The notes beneath the pieces are model-generated. The model had not been told where the DNA came from. It saw nothing but the letters and a program-made list of their open reading frames with translations, and did no database searches. Source: Lachnospiraceae bacterium MC2017 (GTDB lineage: Bacteria > Bacillota > Clostridia > Lachnospirales > Lachnospiraceae). From it: a stretch of 64,000 nucleotides of DNA. Position numbers and translations under genes: made by a program. The stretch is taken from NCBI GenBank assembly GCA_000701625.1, contig JNJK01000008.1, positions 1-64,000 on the forward strand, in the 5' to 3' direction. Below are positions 6,325 to 16,256 of the stretch, piece after piece (within the stretch, counting starts at the first letter, position 1; each line of letters starts with the position of its first letter).

Positions 6325-8650
6325 GCTTTCTTTTTTCCTTTCCCTTCTTATTTTTCTTTCCGGATTTTTTCTTATCCTTCTTGATTCTATCGACCTTATA
6401 CGGATGTTTTTTCTCATCTTTTTGAGAACGCAATACTTCCCGAACATCATCTTCAACGTCCTGCATATATGTATCACGCATTTTATCATCTATCACGTAT
6501 GCAGATTCTGTTCCTGCTATCGCAAAATCAATCTGAGCTAATTCCCTGTCTGCTCCAATGACAGTAACCTTCAACGGCTGACCTAAACGGAATACATTCC
6601 CTGTATTCTGCCCTTCTGCCTGAAAAAGGACTTCATTATAAACATAGAAATCACCTGGTATATCAGATAATCTGATCATTCCTTCTATTGTATCAGGCAA
6701 TTCAACATATATCCCCCACTTCGTTACTCCGGAAACGACACCATCAAATGTTTCTCCTATATGGGATTCCATATATTCAACTTTTTTCATCTTCTCCGTT
6801 TCACGCTCAGCCTCATCAGCACATCGTTCCATCTCACTGGAATGCTTTGCTACTTCCGATAATATTTCTTCATAGTGCTGCATACGCTGCTGATTCATAC
6901 GTCCACGCAGCTGATCCTTTATTATCCTATGGATCTGCAGATCAGGATAACGACGTATAGGAGATGTGAAATGACAATAATATTGACACGCAAGACCAAA
7001 GTGGCCGATCGGCTCTGTCGTATATCTTGCCTGTTTCATTGATCTGAGCACTAACCTGCTTATCAGTGCCTCTTCCGGAGCATCCTTGACATCTTCTAAT
7101 AATTTTTGTAGTTCAAAAGGACGAACCTCTTCTCTTGAGATCCTTATCTGATAACCAAGATTTGCGATAAAATCCCTTAGTGTGGTCATTTTTTCCATAT
7201 CAGGATTTTCATGTGTTCGATATACAAACGGAATTTCTGTAAAGCAACAGGTCTCAGCAACCGTCTCGTTTGCCGCAAGCATAAAGTCTTCTATAAGTTT
7301 CGTGGCCACATTTGCATAACGCGGCTGTACCCCGATCGGATGTCCCTTTTCATCAAGAATGATCCGTGCCTCAGGAAAATCAAAATCTATTGCGCCTCTC
7401 TTATGACGACGTGCTCTCAACAGTTTTGAAAGCTCGGCCATCTCCTGAAACATAGGGAATAGATCTTTACATTCTTCCTTTAATTCTTCTGATGCTGTTC
7501 CTTCCAAAAGATCCCTGACTTCTGTATACGACATCCTGCGATCAACATTTATAACCGATTCACAGATCTCGGAATCAATAATTTTTCCCTTTTGATCCAC
7601 AGTCATAAGGCAGGACAGTGTCAATCTGTCTTCTTTCTGATTTAGCGAACAACTTCCATTACTCAAATCTTTAGGAAGCATAGGGATAACTCTGTCAGCA
7701 AGATATACACTTGTTCCTCTTTTAAGAGCTTCCCTATCAAGCGCAGACTTTTCCTGAACATAATTAGTTACATCTGCGATATGAACACCTAAATGATATA
7801 ATTCTCCTTCTTTCCAAAGGCTCACTGCATCATCCAGATCTTTTGCATCTTCACCATCGATCGTAACCATCATAAGATCTCTCAGGTCTTTTCTCCCTGC
7901 TCTATCTGCTTCAGAAACAGGCTTTGCTACTCGTTCTGCCTGATCTAATACATTCTGCGGAAATTCTTCCGGAATCTTATGTGACTTCACGATGGATTCT
8001 ATATCTACACCAGGATCACCTTTTCTCCCGATTATTTCTATTATTTCTCCCTCTGGCTTATGATTTTCATCGCCGTAAGTGATAAAACGCACTACAACCT
8101 TCATATTCATCTCTGCACCGAGAGAGCGTCCCTGCTGAACAAATACATCTTTTCCGATCCTGTCATCATCAGGAATAACAAAGCCATATGTTCCGTTTTT
8201 GCCTGCCGGCATATAAGTTCCCACGAGTTCTGTCAGCGCCCGCTGAACTATACGTACAACCTTGCCTTCTTCTCTGTTTTTTCCTCTTTTATCAGCAGGT
8301 TTTATTGATGAAACTTCAACTAAGTCCCCATTCATTGCTCCAAGAGAATTTTCAATTGAAACAAAGAAATCATTTTCACGCCCCTCAACGATAACAAATC
8401 CAAAATTTCCGGCATGAGCCTCATAAGTTCCAATAAGAGTCTGTTCTCCCGGAAAAAGCTTTCCCTTAGTCCCGACTCTGATAGAACCATCTGCCATCAT
8501 TTCTTCAAGAATGAGACGAAAAACCCTTTTATCACCCTTCGGTACCTGCATAAAAGCGCCAAGTTCCTTTACTTTCATCGGTGAATACAGCTCGCTGTTC
8601 ATCAATTCCCGGATTATCTTCTTCTTTTCTTCTTTTTCTTCTAACTTCAT
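6311..8650 (-). CDS. rnr: ribonuclease R
   Basis: A 779-residue processive 3'-5' exoribonuclease of the RNase II/R family that degrades structured RNA, including tmRNA-released mRNAs. Order of domains: N-terminal winged helix (about 5-70), two cold-shock-like OB folds (about 75-230), the RNB catalytic core (about 255-590, with DGEDAKDLDDAVS carrying the metal-binding Asp residues and the HFTSPIRRYPDL motif), an S1 domain (about 630-715) and a Lys-rich tail (about 740-779) like that which recruits RNase R to SmpB-tmRNA. Start ATG 8650 is set by GGAGGAG six bases upstream. A terminator-like hairpin separates it from secG. The secG-rnr-smpB order is classical for Firmicutes. Confidence 0.96.
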   Translation of the reverse strand: MKLEEKEEKKKIIRELMNSELYSPMKVKELGAFMQVPKGDKRVFRLILEEMMADGSIRVGTKGKLFPGEQTLIGTYEAHAGNFGFVIVEGRENDFFVSIENSLGAMNGDLVEVSSIKPADKRGKNREEGKVVRIVQRALTELVGTYMPAGKNGTYGFVIPDDDRIGKDVFVQQGRSLGAEMNMKVVVRFITYGDENHKPEGEIIEIIGRKGDPGVDIESIVKSHKIPEEFPQNVLDQAERVAKPVSEADRAGRKDLRDLMMVTIDGEDAKDLDDAVSLWKEGELYHLGVHIADVTNYVQEKSALDREALKRGTSVYLADRVIPMLPKDLSNGSCSLNQKEDRLTLSCLMTVDQKGKIIDSEICESVINVDRRMSYTEVRDLLEGTASEELKEECKDLFPMFQEMAELSKLLRARRHKRGAIDFDFPEARIILDEKGHPIGVQPRYANVATKLIEDFMLAANETVAETCCFTEIPFVYRTHENPDMEKMTTLRDFIANLGYQIRISREEVRPFELQKLLEDVKDAPEEALISRLVLRSMKQARYTTEPIGHFGLACQYYCHFTSPIRRYPDLQIHRIIKDQLRGRMNQQRMQHYEEILSEVAKHSSEMERCADEAERETEKMKKVEYMESHIGETFDGVVSGVTKWGIYVELPDTIEGMIRLSDIPGDFYVYNEVLFQAEGQNTGNVFRLGQPLKVTVIGADRELAQIDFAIAGTESAYVIDDKMRDTYMQDVEDDVREVLRSQKDEKKHPYKVDRIKKDKKKSGKKNKKGKEKRKHARK

Positions 8651-8679
8651 ATACTTCTCCTCCGGTTCAAAAACCGGAT

Positions 8680-8721
8680 AAAATGACAAAACGCCCCACT
8701 TGAAATACATCAAGTGAGGCG
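8680..8721 (-). terminator. terminator or attenuator between secG and rnr
   Basis: A 12-base stem (8692-8703 with 8710-8721, one G-T type mismatch) with a 6-base loop is followed on the minus strand by TTTTGTCATTTT. It sits 16 bases after the secG stop and 30 bases before the rnr start. No separate promoter for rnr is obvious between, so it probably reduces read-through from secG into rnr. Confidence 0.7.
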
Positions 8722-8737
8722 CCGTAAACTCATATGA

Positions 8738-8968
8738 TCAAAACAGCTTCATATTGAGAAGAACAGAAAGGATAACGAAAAGAGCCGCCAGAATTCTGGT
8801 TCCCTTAACCATCATACCCTCCATAGAATGTCCCTTGATCTTTCCCCAATAGGAATCTGCCGCACCCTGAATCGCACCAAGACCTGCAGATTTACCTTCC
8901 TGCATCAGAACGATTGCTGTAAGCGCCACACAAATAAGCATAAATGCAACTGTAACAACGATTCTCAT
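8738..8968 (-). CDS. secG: preprotein translocase subunit SecG
   Basis: A 76-residue membrane subunit of the SecYEG translocon. Two hydrophobic segments (about 3-21 and 57-74) enclose a cytoplasmic loop with the family pattern LMQEGKSAGLGAIQG and a Gly-rich stretch. The length is typical. AAGGAG precedes the ATG start and an extended -10 promoter lies in the gap to gpmI. SecG assists SecA-driven export of proteins, including the many secreted proteins in this window. Confidence 0.94.
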   Translation of the reverse strand: MRIVVTVAFMLICVALTAIVLMQEGKSAGLGAIQGAADSYWGKIKGHSMEGMMVKGTRILAALFVILSVLLNMKLF

Positions 8969-9026
8969 GGAAACTCCTTAACCTAACGGGTATCTCCCCC
9001 GAATAATTCATGTGCTAAACATCAAG

Positions 9027-9055
9027 ATTTTATCACATTCCCAAAGCAAATGCAA
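9027..9055 (-). promoter_or_regulatory. promoter of secG-rnr-smpB
   Basis: On the minus strand: TTGCAT (9050-9055), 17-base spacer ending in TGA, TAAAAT (9027-9032); the TG before the -10 makes it an extended promoter. It begins inside the last bases downstream of gpmI and would start transcription about 50 bases before secG. Confidence 0.65.
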
Positions 9056-9058
9056 GGC

Positions 9059-10606
9059 TTATGCCTTCTTTACAAGAAGTGACTCTCCTGTCATCTCTAC
9101 CGGCTTCTCATAACCCATACACTCGATAAGTGTAGGAACGATATCACAAAGCTTACCATTCTCCTTAAGAGTGTATTCAGGATCATAATTTACGAGAATA
9201 AACGGAACCGGATTTGTTGTATGTGCTGTATAAGGCTCACCTGTCTCATAATCAACGAGCTGCTCTGCATTACCGTGATCAGCACAGATAAACATAACTC
9301 CGTCAACTTCTTTCAGTGCCTCAACAGCCTTTCCTACACACTCATCAACAGTCTCTACTGCCTTGATAGCTGCTTCTTCAACACCTGTATGTCCAACCAT
9401 GTCCGGATTTGCAAAGTTGATCACGATCACATCATACTTTTCAGAACGAATAGCTTCACAAAGCTTATCGCATACTTCCGGAGCACTCATCTGAGGCTTC
9501 AGATCATATGTTGGAACATCCTTAGGACTGTTTACAAGAACACGATCTTCGCCTTCATTCGGCTTTTCTACGCCACCATTAAAGAAGAATGTTACATGTG
9601 CATACTTCTCTGTCTCAGCGATTCTTGCCTGCTTCATATTATGTGCTGCAAGCCACTCACCAAATGTATTGTTTACTTCCTGCTTCTTGAATGCGATTTC
9701 CTTATTAGGAATAAGCGGATCATATTCTGTGAAGCATACAAAAGCAACGTTCTTTCTAGCGCCACGATCAAACTTATCGAATTCATCATCGCAGAAGCAA
9801 TGTGTGATCTCACGTGCGCGGTCCGGACGGAAGTTGAAGAATACGATGGAATCTCCGTCGGAGATAAGTGCAACCGGCTTACCATCCTTCTTTACAGCGA
9901 AAGGAATAACAAATTCATCAGTAACATCCTGATCGTAAGAAGCCTGGATACCTTCAACCGCACCTGCTGCCTCGTTTCCAAGACCTTCTGTCATGCAGCG
10001 ATATGCCTTCTCAACACGGTCGTAATTATTGTCACGATCCATTGCATAATAACGACCTGCAACAGATGCAACCTCTCCTACTCCGATCTCCTTCATCTTT
10101 GCCTCAAGCTCAGCTACAAAATCCTTACCTGATGCAGGCGGTGTATCACGTCCATCGAGGAAGCAGTGAACATAAACCTTTGTAAGTCCCTCTTTCTTTG
10201 CGAGCTCAAGAAGTCCATATATATGTGAATTATGGCTATGAACACCACCATCAGAAACAAGACCGAATAAATGAAGAGCACTATCATTCTTTTTGCAATT
10301 CTCTACTGCACTCATCAGCGCTTCATTGCTAAAGAAATCGCCATCTTCAATTGACTTGGTGATTCTAGTAAGTTCCTGATAGATAATACGTCCGGCACCC
10401 ATGTTCATATGACCTACTTCAGAGTTACCCATCTGTCCATCCGGAAGTCCTACAGCAAGTCCACTGGCATATCCCTTAACATAAGGATATTCCTTCATAA
10501 GCTTATCCATTACCGGTGTCTTTGCCTCATATACAGCATTATGATCCTTTCTTTCATTAAGACCATAACCATCCATGATCAGAAGTACTGCTGGCTTTTT
10601 TCCCAT
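9059..10606 (-). CDS. gpmI: 2,3-bisphosphoglycerate-independent phosphoglycerate mutase
   Basis: A 515-residue glycolytic enzyme interconverting 3- and 2-phosphoglycerate with two manganese ions through a phosphoserine intermediate. The alkaline-phosphatase-like core carries LLIMDGYGLN, the nucleophile Ser in GQMGNSEVGH, DGRDTPP, and the late metal ligands in NFANPDMVGHTG and ICADHGNAEQ. The length is standard for the family. Start ATG 10606 has AAGGAG upstream. It sits between the FAD oxidoreductase and secG; the secG promoter follows directly, so gpmI probably ends the upstream transcript. Confidence 0.97.
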   Translation of the reverse strand: MGKKPAVLLIMDGYGLNERKDHNAVYEAKTPVMDKLMKEYPYVKGYASGLAVGLPDGQMGNSEVGHMNMGAGRIIYQELTRITKSIEDGDFFSNEALMSAVENCKKNDSALHLFGLVSDGGVHSHNSHIYGLLELAKKEGLTKVYVHCFLDGRDTPPASGKDFVAELEAKMKEIGVGEVASVAGRYYAMDRDNNYDRVEKAYRCMTEGLGNEAAGAVEGIQASYDQDVTDEFVIPFAVKKDGKPVALISDGDSIVFFNFRPDRAREITHCFCDDEFDKFDRGARKNVAFVCFTEYDPLIPNKEIAFKKQEVNNTFGEWLAAHNMKQARIAETEKYAHVTFFFNGGVEKPNEGEDRVLVNSPKDVPTYDLKPQMSAPEVCDKLCEAIRSEKYDVIVINFANPDMVGHTGVEEAAIKAVETVDECVGKAVEALKEVDGVMFICADHGNAEQLVDYETGEPYTAHTTNPVPFILVNYDPEYTLKENGKLCDIVPTLIECMGYEKPVEMTGESLLVKKA

Positions 10607-10644
10607 AATTTTGCTCCTTTGAAACTTTTGTAATACGCAGAAAA

Positions 10645-12213
10645 TTAATTATTTCCGCTTCCTTCATGATACTCTTTTTCTGTGTTGACATTCCAGATAG
10701 CTGACTTATCTTTTTTACCTGACAGGATAGCATCTGCTGTAAGGAAAGAAGTCATCATCGAATGATCTATATTGTTATATCGGTGCTGGCCGTTTCTTCC
10801 AACACAGTAAAGGTTTGAAAAGCTGTTTAAGTAGTCAACAACCTCATCTATTCTATCATAAGTGTCAAAATATGCGGGATATGCTTTTTTTACTCTTTCA
10901 ACATGTGAATCCAGTACATCATCTGCACTGTCGATCATCCCCATCTTAACCACTTCGCTGATAGCAAATCTGGTAAACTGTTCGTCTGTCAGGCTCCAAA
11001 GGCGATCGCCTTCATTAGCAAAATACTCAAGCCCTACCCAAACCGTATTTTTCAGATCCTTAACAAGATACGGCGACCAGTTATTATATATCTGAAAACG
11101 GCCGAGTTTAACATTTCTGTCATGGACATAAACCCAGTTATCAGGAACAATATTCCCGACAGTTCTTACCTTAGTCTTATTTTCAAGATTAAGCTTCGGA
11201 ACGAGTATTCCGAGAGTCATATAATCGCGATACGGAAGACCTGCAGCCACCTCAGCAATGCCTCTGGGAACATCATTCATTCCTCCTACAAGATCCTTTA
11301 TCGGCATGGATGAAATAACATAATCACCATCCATTGTCTGCTTCTCACCGTTATACTCATAGGTCACACTCTTTGCTTCGTGTGATACAGGATCTACCGT
11401 AACACCACATACTCTTGCATGACGAATAATTACTCCACCCATTTTTTCAATATCCGAAGCAGTTACATCCCATAATTCTCCCGGACCAAGCTTAGGATAC
11501 GAAAATGATTCTATGAGTGATGTTTCAACATGACGATTCTTTTTATTGGGAAGCATCTTTGAAAACACGTCCTTGATAATGGCAACGATCGAAAGTCCTT
11601 TTACTCTCTGCGCTCCCCAGCTAGGATCTATGTCTCGCGGATGTCTGCCCCACAGATTTTCAGTATAATGCTCAAAGAACATCGAATAAAGCTTTTTTCC
11701 AAATCTGTTGATATAAAAGTCCTCAAGAGAATTTTCAGTCCTTTTATGAACTACAGAAAACATATACGAAAATCCAACTTCGATCGTATTCTTAAGTCCC
11801 ATATTTATAAAGGTCTCTGGTTTCAGACTTATCGGATAATCAAAGAATCTGGAATTAAAATAAATTCTTGAGATCCTGTTTCTGTTCAACATAACACGAT
11901 CTTCTTTTTCCGGATCCGGACCGCCTGCCTTAAGCGACTTCTTATTTCCAAGGATAATATCGTCGTAAGCAGGCTTTCCCTGCATGGGAAGCATCATTTC
12001 CCACCAGTCATTTACTCTTTTGACCTTGGAAAAGAACCGATGTCCACCCATATCCATACGGTTTCCCTTATAATTGACTGTTTTGGAAATACCTCCCATG
12101 TCACCGCTCTCTTCAAAAACAGTGACCTGATATTCTCCGCCGCCCCGCTTAAGAATTTCATATGCTGCTGTTAATCCGGCAGGACCGGCGCCGATGATCA
12201 GAACCTTTTTCAT
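10645..12213 (-). CDS. FAD-dependent amine-oxidase-like oxidoreductase
   Basis: A 522-residue flavoprotein. The N terminus is a dinucleotide-binding motif ([15 protein letters not shown]) followed by a Glu that binds ribose (VFEES) and GGISKTV, then [10 protein letters not shown], a motif shared by UDP-galactopyranose-mutase-like and protoporphyrinogen-oxidase-like proteins. The C-terminal part ([15 protein letters not shown]) resembles the FAD-closing motif. Enzymes with this architecture often sit in cell-surface glycan loci, so a sugar-nucleotide substrate is possible, but there is no glycan gene next to it. It lies between rpe and gpmI. The substrate is not assignable from sequence alone. 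Confidence 0.8.
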   Translation of the reverse strand: MKKVLIIGAGPAGLTAAYEILKRGGGEYQVTVFEESGDMGGISKTVNYKGNRMDMGGHRFFSKVKRVNDWWEMMLPMQGKPAYDDIILGNKKSLKAGGPDPEKEDRVMLNRNRISRIYFNSRFFDYPISLKPETFINMGLKNTIEVGFSYMFSVVHKRTENSLEDFYINRFGKKLYSMFFEHYTENLWGRHPRDIDPSWGAQRVKGLSIVAIIKDVFSKMLPNKKNRHVETSLIESFSYPKLGPGELWDVTASDIEKMGGVIIRHARVCGVTVDPVSHEAKSVTYEYNGEKQTMDGDYVISSMPIKDLVGGMNDVPRGIAEVAAGLPYRDYMTLGILVPKLNLENKTKVRTVGNIVPDNWVYVHDRNVKLGRFQIYNNWSPYLVKDLKNTVWVGLEYFANEGDRLWSLTDEQFTRFAISEVVKMGMIDSADDVLDSHVERVKKAYPAYFDTYDRIDEVVDYLNSFSNLYCVGRNGQHRYNNIDHSMMTSFLTADAILSGKKDKSAIWNVNTEKEYHEGSGNN

Positions 12214-12251
12214 ATTACTAACCTTTCAAAATACGATTTTTGTCTTAATTA

Positions 12252-12911
12252 TCAAAGACATTTTTCTTTGAGCACTTTCAGATTTTCTGCTGTATTTCCC
12301 TCAAATACAGCAGATCCCATAACGAGGATATCTGCCCCGGCTTCTTTTACTATATCAATAGTCGACGAATTGATGCCTCCATCAACCTGAATCGGTATTT
12401 CAAGACCAAGTGCATCGATCCGTGATTTCATCTCACGTATTTTTTCTGTACTGCTCTCAATATATTTCTGGCCGCCAAATCCCGGCTGAACTGTCATTAT
12501 GAGAACAAGATCCAGACTTTTTAGGACTTCATCAGAAATTGCCGAAACAGGTGTTTCAGGCTTAATAGAAAGTCCAGCCTTTTTCCCACAGTCATGGATC
12601 ATCGTTATTGCCGCCATAGCATCGTCAACAGCTTCCAGATGTACTGTAATTCCGTCAGCTCCACATTCAGCCATTTCTTTGATATAACGTTCAGGCTTTG
12701 TAACCATCATATGTACATCAAAAAAGATCTTTGCATTCTTACGTACAGATCGGATCACTGGCATTCCAAATGAGATACTTGGAACAAATACACCATCCAT
12801 CACATCAACATGAAGCAGATCTGCTCCCCCAGTTTCCACATCATGAATTTCTTTGCCCAGCTCATTAAAATCTGCTGACAGTATAGAAGGCGCGATCTTC
12901 ACCTTTCCCAT
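12252..12911 (-). CDS. rpe: ribulose-phosphate 3-epimerase
   Basis: A 219-residue TIM-barrel enzyme of the pentose phosphate pathway that interconverts ribulose-5-phosphate and xylulose-5-phosphate. Visible signatures: APSILSADF at the N terminus, DVMDGVFVPSISFG (catalytic Asp), FDVHMMV (metal-binding His), VQPGFGGQKYI and VDGGI with the second catalytic Asp, and MGSAVF for phosphate binding. The length is normal. It follows rsgA, as in many Firmicutes where rpe ends the prpC-prkC-rsgA block. Confidence 0.97.
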   Translation of the reverse strand: MGKVKIAPSILSADFNELGKEIHDVETGGADLLHVDVMDGVFVPSISFGMPVIRSVRKNAKIFFDVHMMVTKPERYIKEMAECGADGITVHLEAVDDAMAAITMIHDCGKKAGLSIKPETPVSAISDEVLKSLDLVLIMTVQPGFGGQKYIESSTEKIREMKSRIDALGLEIPIQVDGGINSSTIDIVKEAGADILVMGSAVFEGNTAENLKVLKEKCL

Positions 12912-12949
12912 GTTCTATTCCTCCAAAAAACAAAAATTATATTTATAAA

Positions 12950-13864
12950 TCAGTATTTTTTCCTTTGTTTTAATTCCTCAAAAAACGACACATAGGATTT
13001 ATATCGTTCCCCAGAGAATTTACCATTTTCGAGAGCCTCCCGTACTGCACAATTTGGCTCATGAACGTGCACACAACTATTAAAATAACAGTTTCCTCGG
13101 TATTCATCAAATTCCGGAAAATATTTTTCGAGTTCTTCCGCTTCAACATCCGGAAGCATTAACGAAGAAAATCCCGGTGTATCTATTATATAAGAATCAG
13201 GTGCGATCCTTAGCAATTCTACATGCCGCGTTGTTTGCTTTCCTCTTCGGATCTTACGACTTATCTCGCCGGTTTCCATTGCCTTTTCACCGGATAACTC
13301 ATTAACGATAGATGACTTTCCTGCACCTGACGGTCCAGCCACAGTAGTCGTTTTACCCTCAAGCATCTTCTTTAACTCATCTATACCTGATCCGTCGGAA
13401 CAACTTGTAAAATGGATCTTTACTCCTGCATCACGATAGTTTTCTTTTAAGCGTTCCATTTCTTCGTCATCTGCCAGATCCTCTTTGTTGAAATTCAGGA
13501 TAACCGGCAGTGATGAAACTTTCATTAGCAGCAAAAAACGATCAAGCAGATCCGGTATTGGATCCGGATTTTTAACAGCAAATATCACCAATGCCTGATC
13601 TACATTAGCAACTGAGGGTCTCACAAGAGAATTTTTCCTTGGTAAAAGCGCTGTAACATTACCCTCGACATCCTCTGTTTCCGTAAGTTCAAACTCAACC
13701 CGGTCACCAACCAGCGGTTTCATCCCATTCTTTCGGAAAACTCCCCGAGCCCTGCATTGATAGGTCGCTCCACCCGAAAGCGGAGCGACCGGAAGTACTT
13801 CATCATTATCAGGTATCACATAGTAAAATCCTGCAAGCGACTTCAAAATTCTTCCGCGCGCCAT
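12950..13864 (-). CDS. rsgA: ribosome small-subunit GTPase RsgA
   Basis: A 304-residue circularly permuted GTPase that checks the decoding centre during late maturation of the 30S subunit. An N-terminal OB fold (about 1-75) precedes the G domain in permuted order: G4 NFNKEDL, then G1 GPSGAGKSS, G2 TTRHVEL and G3 DTPGF. A C-terminal zinc motif reads C-x4-C-x-H-x5-C (YRGNCYFNSCVHVHEPNC). The gene begins nine bases after prkC ends, and the linkage to the kinase and phosphatase is conserved in Firmicutes, where RsgA is a phosphorylation target of PrkC. Confidence 0.96.
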   Translation of the reverse strand: MARGRILKSLAGFYYVIPDNDEVLPVAPLSGGATYQCRARGVFRKNGMKPLVGDRVEFELTETEDVEGNVTALLPRKNSLVRPSVANVDQALVIFAVKNPDPIPDLLDRFLLLMKVSSLPVILNFNKEDLADDEEMERLKENYRDAGVKIHFTSCSDGSGIDELKKMLEGKTTTVAGPSGAGKSSIVNELSGEKAMETGEISRKIRRGKQTTRHVELLRIAPDSYIIDTPGFSSLMLPDVEAEELEKYFPEFDEYRGNCYFNSCVHVHEPNCAVREALENGKFSGERYKSYVSFFEELKQRKKY

Positions 13865-13873
13865 GAAGCCTCC

Positions 13874-16144
13874 TTATTCTGCAGTAAATGTCAATGTCTG
13901 GTTAACACTCTTCGGAACAGTTGTCGTATCCTGAACAATGTTTCCATTGTCATCCTCATATGCATTTCCTGTCTGAGTAACAGTGTAATTAACAGTAAGA
14001 ACTCCGCTCGGTGCCGTTGTTCCTGAAATAGTTACAGCTGCTGGGAATGAACTAACCGTCGCATTGTATAAAACAGAATTATCGACAGATGATGTAACCG
14101 TAAGTGTCGCGGCTGTTCCCTCTACATATTCGGGCGGTGCGGCTATACTGAATGTTCCGCCATATTTTGCAGCTCCCTTACTTACGACGAAACTCACTGT
14201 GGTATTTCCATCTACTGTTGTTCCGGATGTAGGAGTCTGTGAAATAACGATTCCGGCTGCTATTGTACTGCTGTATTCCTCTGTAACTTCACCAAAAGAA
14301 ATATCAGTAGCAGCAAGCGCAGCCTTTGCAGCAATTTCTGTTAATCCAACAAGATTAGGAACTGTTTTTGAAACAGCTGCTTTGCCTGTACTAATCACTA
14401 CAGAAACATCACTTCCACTATCCGCACTTGTTCCTGCGTCAGGTGACTGTGAAATGACCTTTCCTTCCGCAACCGTATCACTGGCAGCCTCTGTTTCCTT
14501 CATATTGAAGCCAGCCGCTTCTATAGCGACCTTTGCTTCTGCCTTTGATAATCCGGTAACCTCCGGAACTGCCGATCCTTCACTTCCCGAACTTACTGCA
14601 AGGATCACCGTACTGCCTGACGGTATTTCAGTTCCAGCCTGAAGAGTATTTCCATCCTCATCAGAAACAGAGATTACCTTTCCCTTATCAACACTGTCTG
14701 ACGGAACATTTTCGCTCGTAACAACAAATCCTTGTGCTGTGAGCTGCGTCTTTGCATCTGCAAAGACAAGCCCCGTCACGTCTTTGATAGTTACCTTAGA
14801 TACTTCTTCCGTGGCTTCAGTCGAATTTGTAAGCTCCTTTGTACCTTTAGATGACAGTCCCTTTATCTTACCTATAAGAACTATTATGATAACAACAATT
14901 ATAAGCGCAGCAACGACTCCGAGAGCTGTCATTATTTTCTGAAGTCTCGGATCCATATCATCATCATCGTCGTCATCTTCATCATCTTCTTCAAAACGAC
15001 TGCGCTTATTCACTGCACGACGTACTTTCCTATTCTCTTCCTCTTCTGCAGCTCGTCTGGATCTTGCACTCTTTTTCTTTCGATCAGGTTCGTCCTTTCG
15101 CACCTTTTTGTGTCTTCTTACAGGCTCTTCATCATATTCATCTTCATCCGGCTCATCATCCACGTCATAGCGATCTTTCCGCCTTGAAGAATATGCCTTA
15201 AGAATATCCTCGTTAAGGTCTATTGAACCAGTCCCACGTCTTATATCCTTTGTCTCACGTTCTGTGACCATCTTGGTCGCACCATTGAGTCCGCCCATTG
15301 GAATTCTCTGAACAAAATTCTCATCCGGGGAAACCAATGACTTCTTGAGATCTGTGATCAGATCAGTCATTGACACATATCGTCTGTCAGGATTCTTTTC
15401 ACAGCATTTGTAGATGATCTGCTGAACACTAACCGGAACATCATCGACATATACTCTGGGATCCGGGATGGGTTCCTGTATCTGTTTGATAGCTATAGCG
15501 ACAGTTGTCTCTCCATCAAACGGTACACGACCTGTAACCATTTCAAAAAGTACTATACCAAGAGAATAAATATCACTCTTTTCATCGGAATATCCTCCTC
15601 TCGCCTGCTCTGGAGAGGTATAGTGAACGGATCCCATTACGTTTGAAGTAATAGTATCACTCGTTGCCGCACGGGCAATTCCGAAATCGGTAACCTTTAC
15701 TTTTCCCTCTTTTGAAATAATGATATTCTGCGGCTTCACATCACGATGGATCACATGATTCAAATGGGCTGTCTCAAGTCCCATCGAAACCTGAATGGCA
15801 ATACTGATAGCTTCCTTTACGGAGAGTCTCAGTTTCTTTTCTATATAATGCTTTAAAGTGATGCCCTCAACAAATTCCATCACTATATAATAAAGCCCGT
15901 ATTCTTCACCTACATCATAAACATTTACAATATTCGGATGAACCAGTCCTGCTGCAGACTGAGCCTCTGTCCGAAATTTTGCAACAAAATTTTTATTTTC
16001 GGAAAACTCATGCTTAAGGATCTTCACAGCGACAAAACGATTCAACTTATGATCCATTGCCTTGTAGACATCCGACATTCCGCCGGCACCTACTTTGCTG
16101 ATAATCTCATATCGCTCTGCGAGCATCATTCCTTCTTTTACCAT
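13874..16144 (-). CDS. prkC: PASTA-domain Ser/Thr protein kinase
   Basis: A 756-residue membrane kinase sensing cell-wall fragments. The kinase domain (about 10-275) has GAGGMSDVY, the ATP-binding Lys in VAVKILK, HRDVKPQN and DFG. A juxtamembrane stretch (about 310-403) is extraordinarily charged, alternating Arg/Lys-rich and Asp/Glu-rich blocks and ending in a run of seven Asp. One membrane segment (about 404-424) is followed by three PASTA repeats (about 450-655) with the usual SGSTV endings, then an extra Ig-like C-terminal domain of about 95 residues. AGGAG lies ten bases before ATG 16144. The phosphatase PrpC is encoded upstream. Confidence 0.96.
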   Translation of the reverse strand: MVKEGMMLAERYEIISKVGAGGMSDVYKAMDHKLNRFVAVKILKHEFSENKNFVAKFRTEAQSAAGLVHPNIVNVYDVGEEYGLYYIVMEFVEGITLKHYIEKKLRLSVKEAISIAIQVSMGLETAHLNHVIHRDVKPQNIIISKEGKVKVTDFGIARAATSDTITSNVMGSVHYTSPEQARGGYSDEKSDIYSLGIVLFEMVTGRVPFDGETTVAIAIKQIQEPIPDPRVYVDDVPVSVQQIIYKCCEKNPDRRYVSMTDLITDLKKSLVSPDENFVQRIPMGGLNGATKMVTERETKDIRRGTGSIDLNEDILKAYSSRRKDRYDVDDEPDEDEYDEEPVRRHKKVRKDEPDRKKKSARSRRAAEEEENRKVRRAVNKRSRFEEDDEDDDDDDDMDPRLQKIMTALGVVAALIIVVIIIVLIGKIKGLSSKGTKELTNSTEATEEVSKVTIKDVTGLVFADAKTQLTAQGFVVTSENVPSDSVDKGKVISVSDEDGNTLQAGTEIPSGSTVILAVSSGSEGSAVPEVTGLSKAEAKVAIEAAGFNMKETEAASDTVAEGKVISQSPDAGTSADSGSDVSVVISTGKAAVSKTVPNLVGLTEIAAKAALAATDISFGEVTEEYSSTIAAGIVISQTPTSGTTVDGNTTVSFVVSKGAAKYGGTFSIAAPPEYVEGTAATLTVTSSVDNSVLYNATVSSFPAAVTISGTTAPSGVLTVNYTVTQTGNAYEDDNGNIVQDTTTVPKSVNQTLTFTAE

Positions 16145-16228
16145 TTATCTCAAGCTCCTAATATGAAAGCCACCTATCAAACGCTGACTTACGGATTTTT
16201 AATATTCTATAACATGGAATTATAGGTA

Positions 16229-16256
16229 TTCCATCGGAATTTCCTATAAGACAAAA
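16229..16256 (-). repeat. copy 1 of a recurrent gene-end motif
   Basis: On the minus strand the sequence runs TTTTGTCTTATAGGAAATTCC then GATGGAA. It is closely related to 25499-25526 and shares its core with 28755-28773. This copy includes the prpC stop codon (the TAG of CTTATAGG), and ATTCC-GAT-GGAAT inside it is a perfect dyad. Confidence 0.5.

Noticed and set aside
9221-10132. Long plus-strand open frame (303 codons) opposite gpmI
   Set aside because: It is a Cys/Ile-rich translation antisense to an unmistakable gpmI, without a ribosome-binding site or any recognisable domain. It is a shadow of the real gene.
12252-13864. rpe-rsgA as part of the accessory region
   Set aside because: Codon patterns and order match the conserved prpC-prkC-rsgA-rpe block; nothing points to transfer.
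14064-14642. Plus-strand open frame of 192 codons opposite the PASTA region of prkC
   Set aside because: Antisense to a verified domain; Val/Thr/Ser-rich with no independent support.
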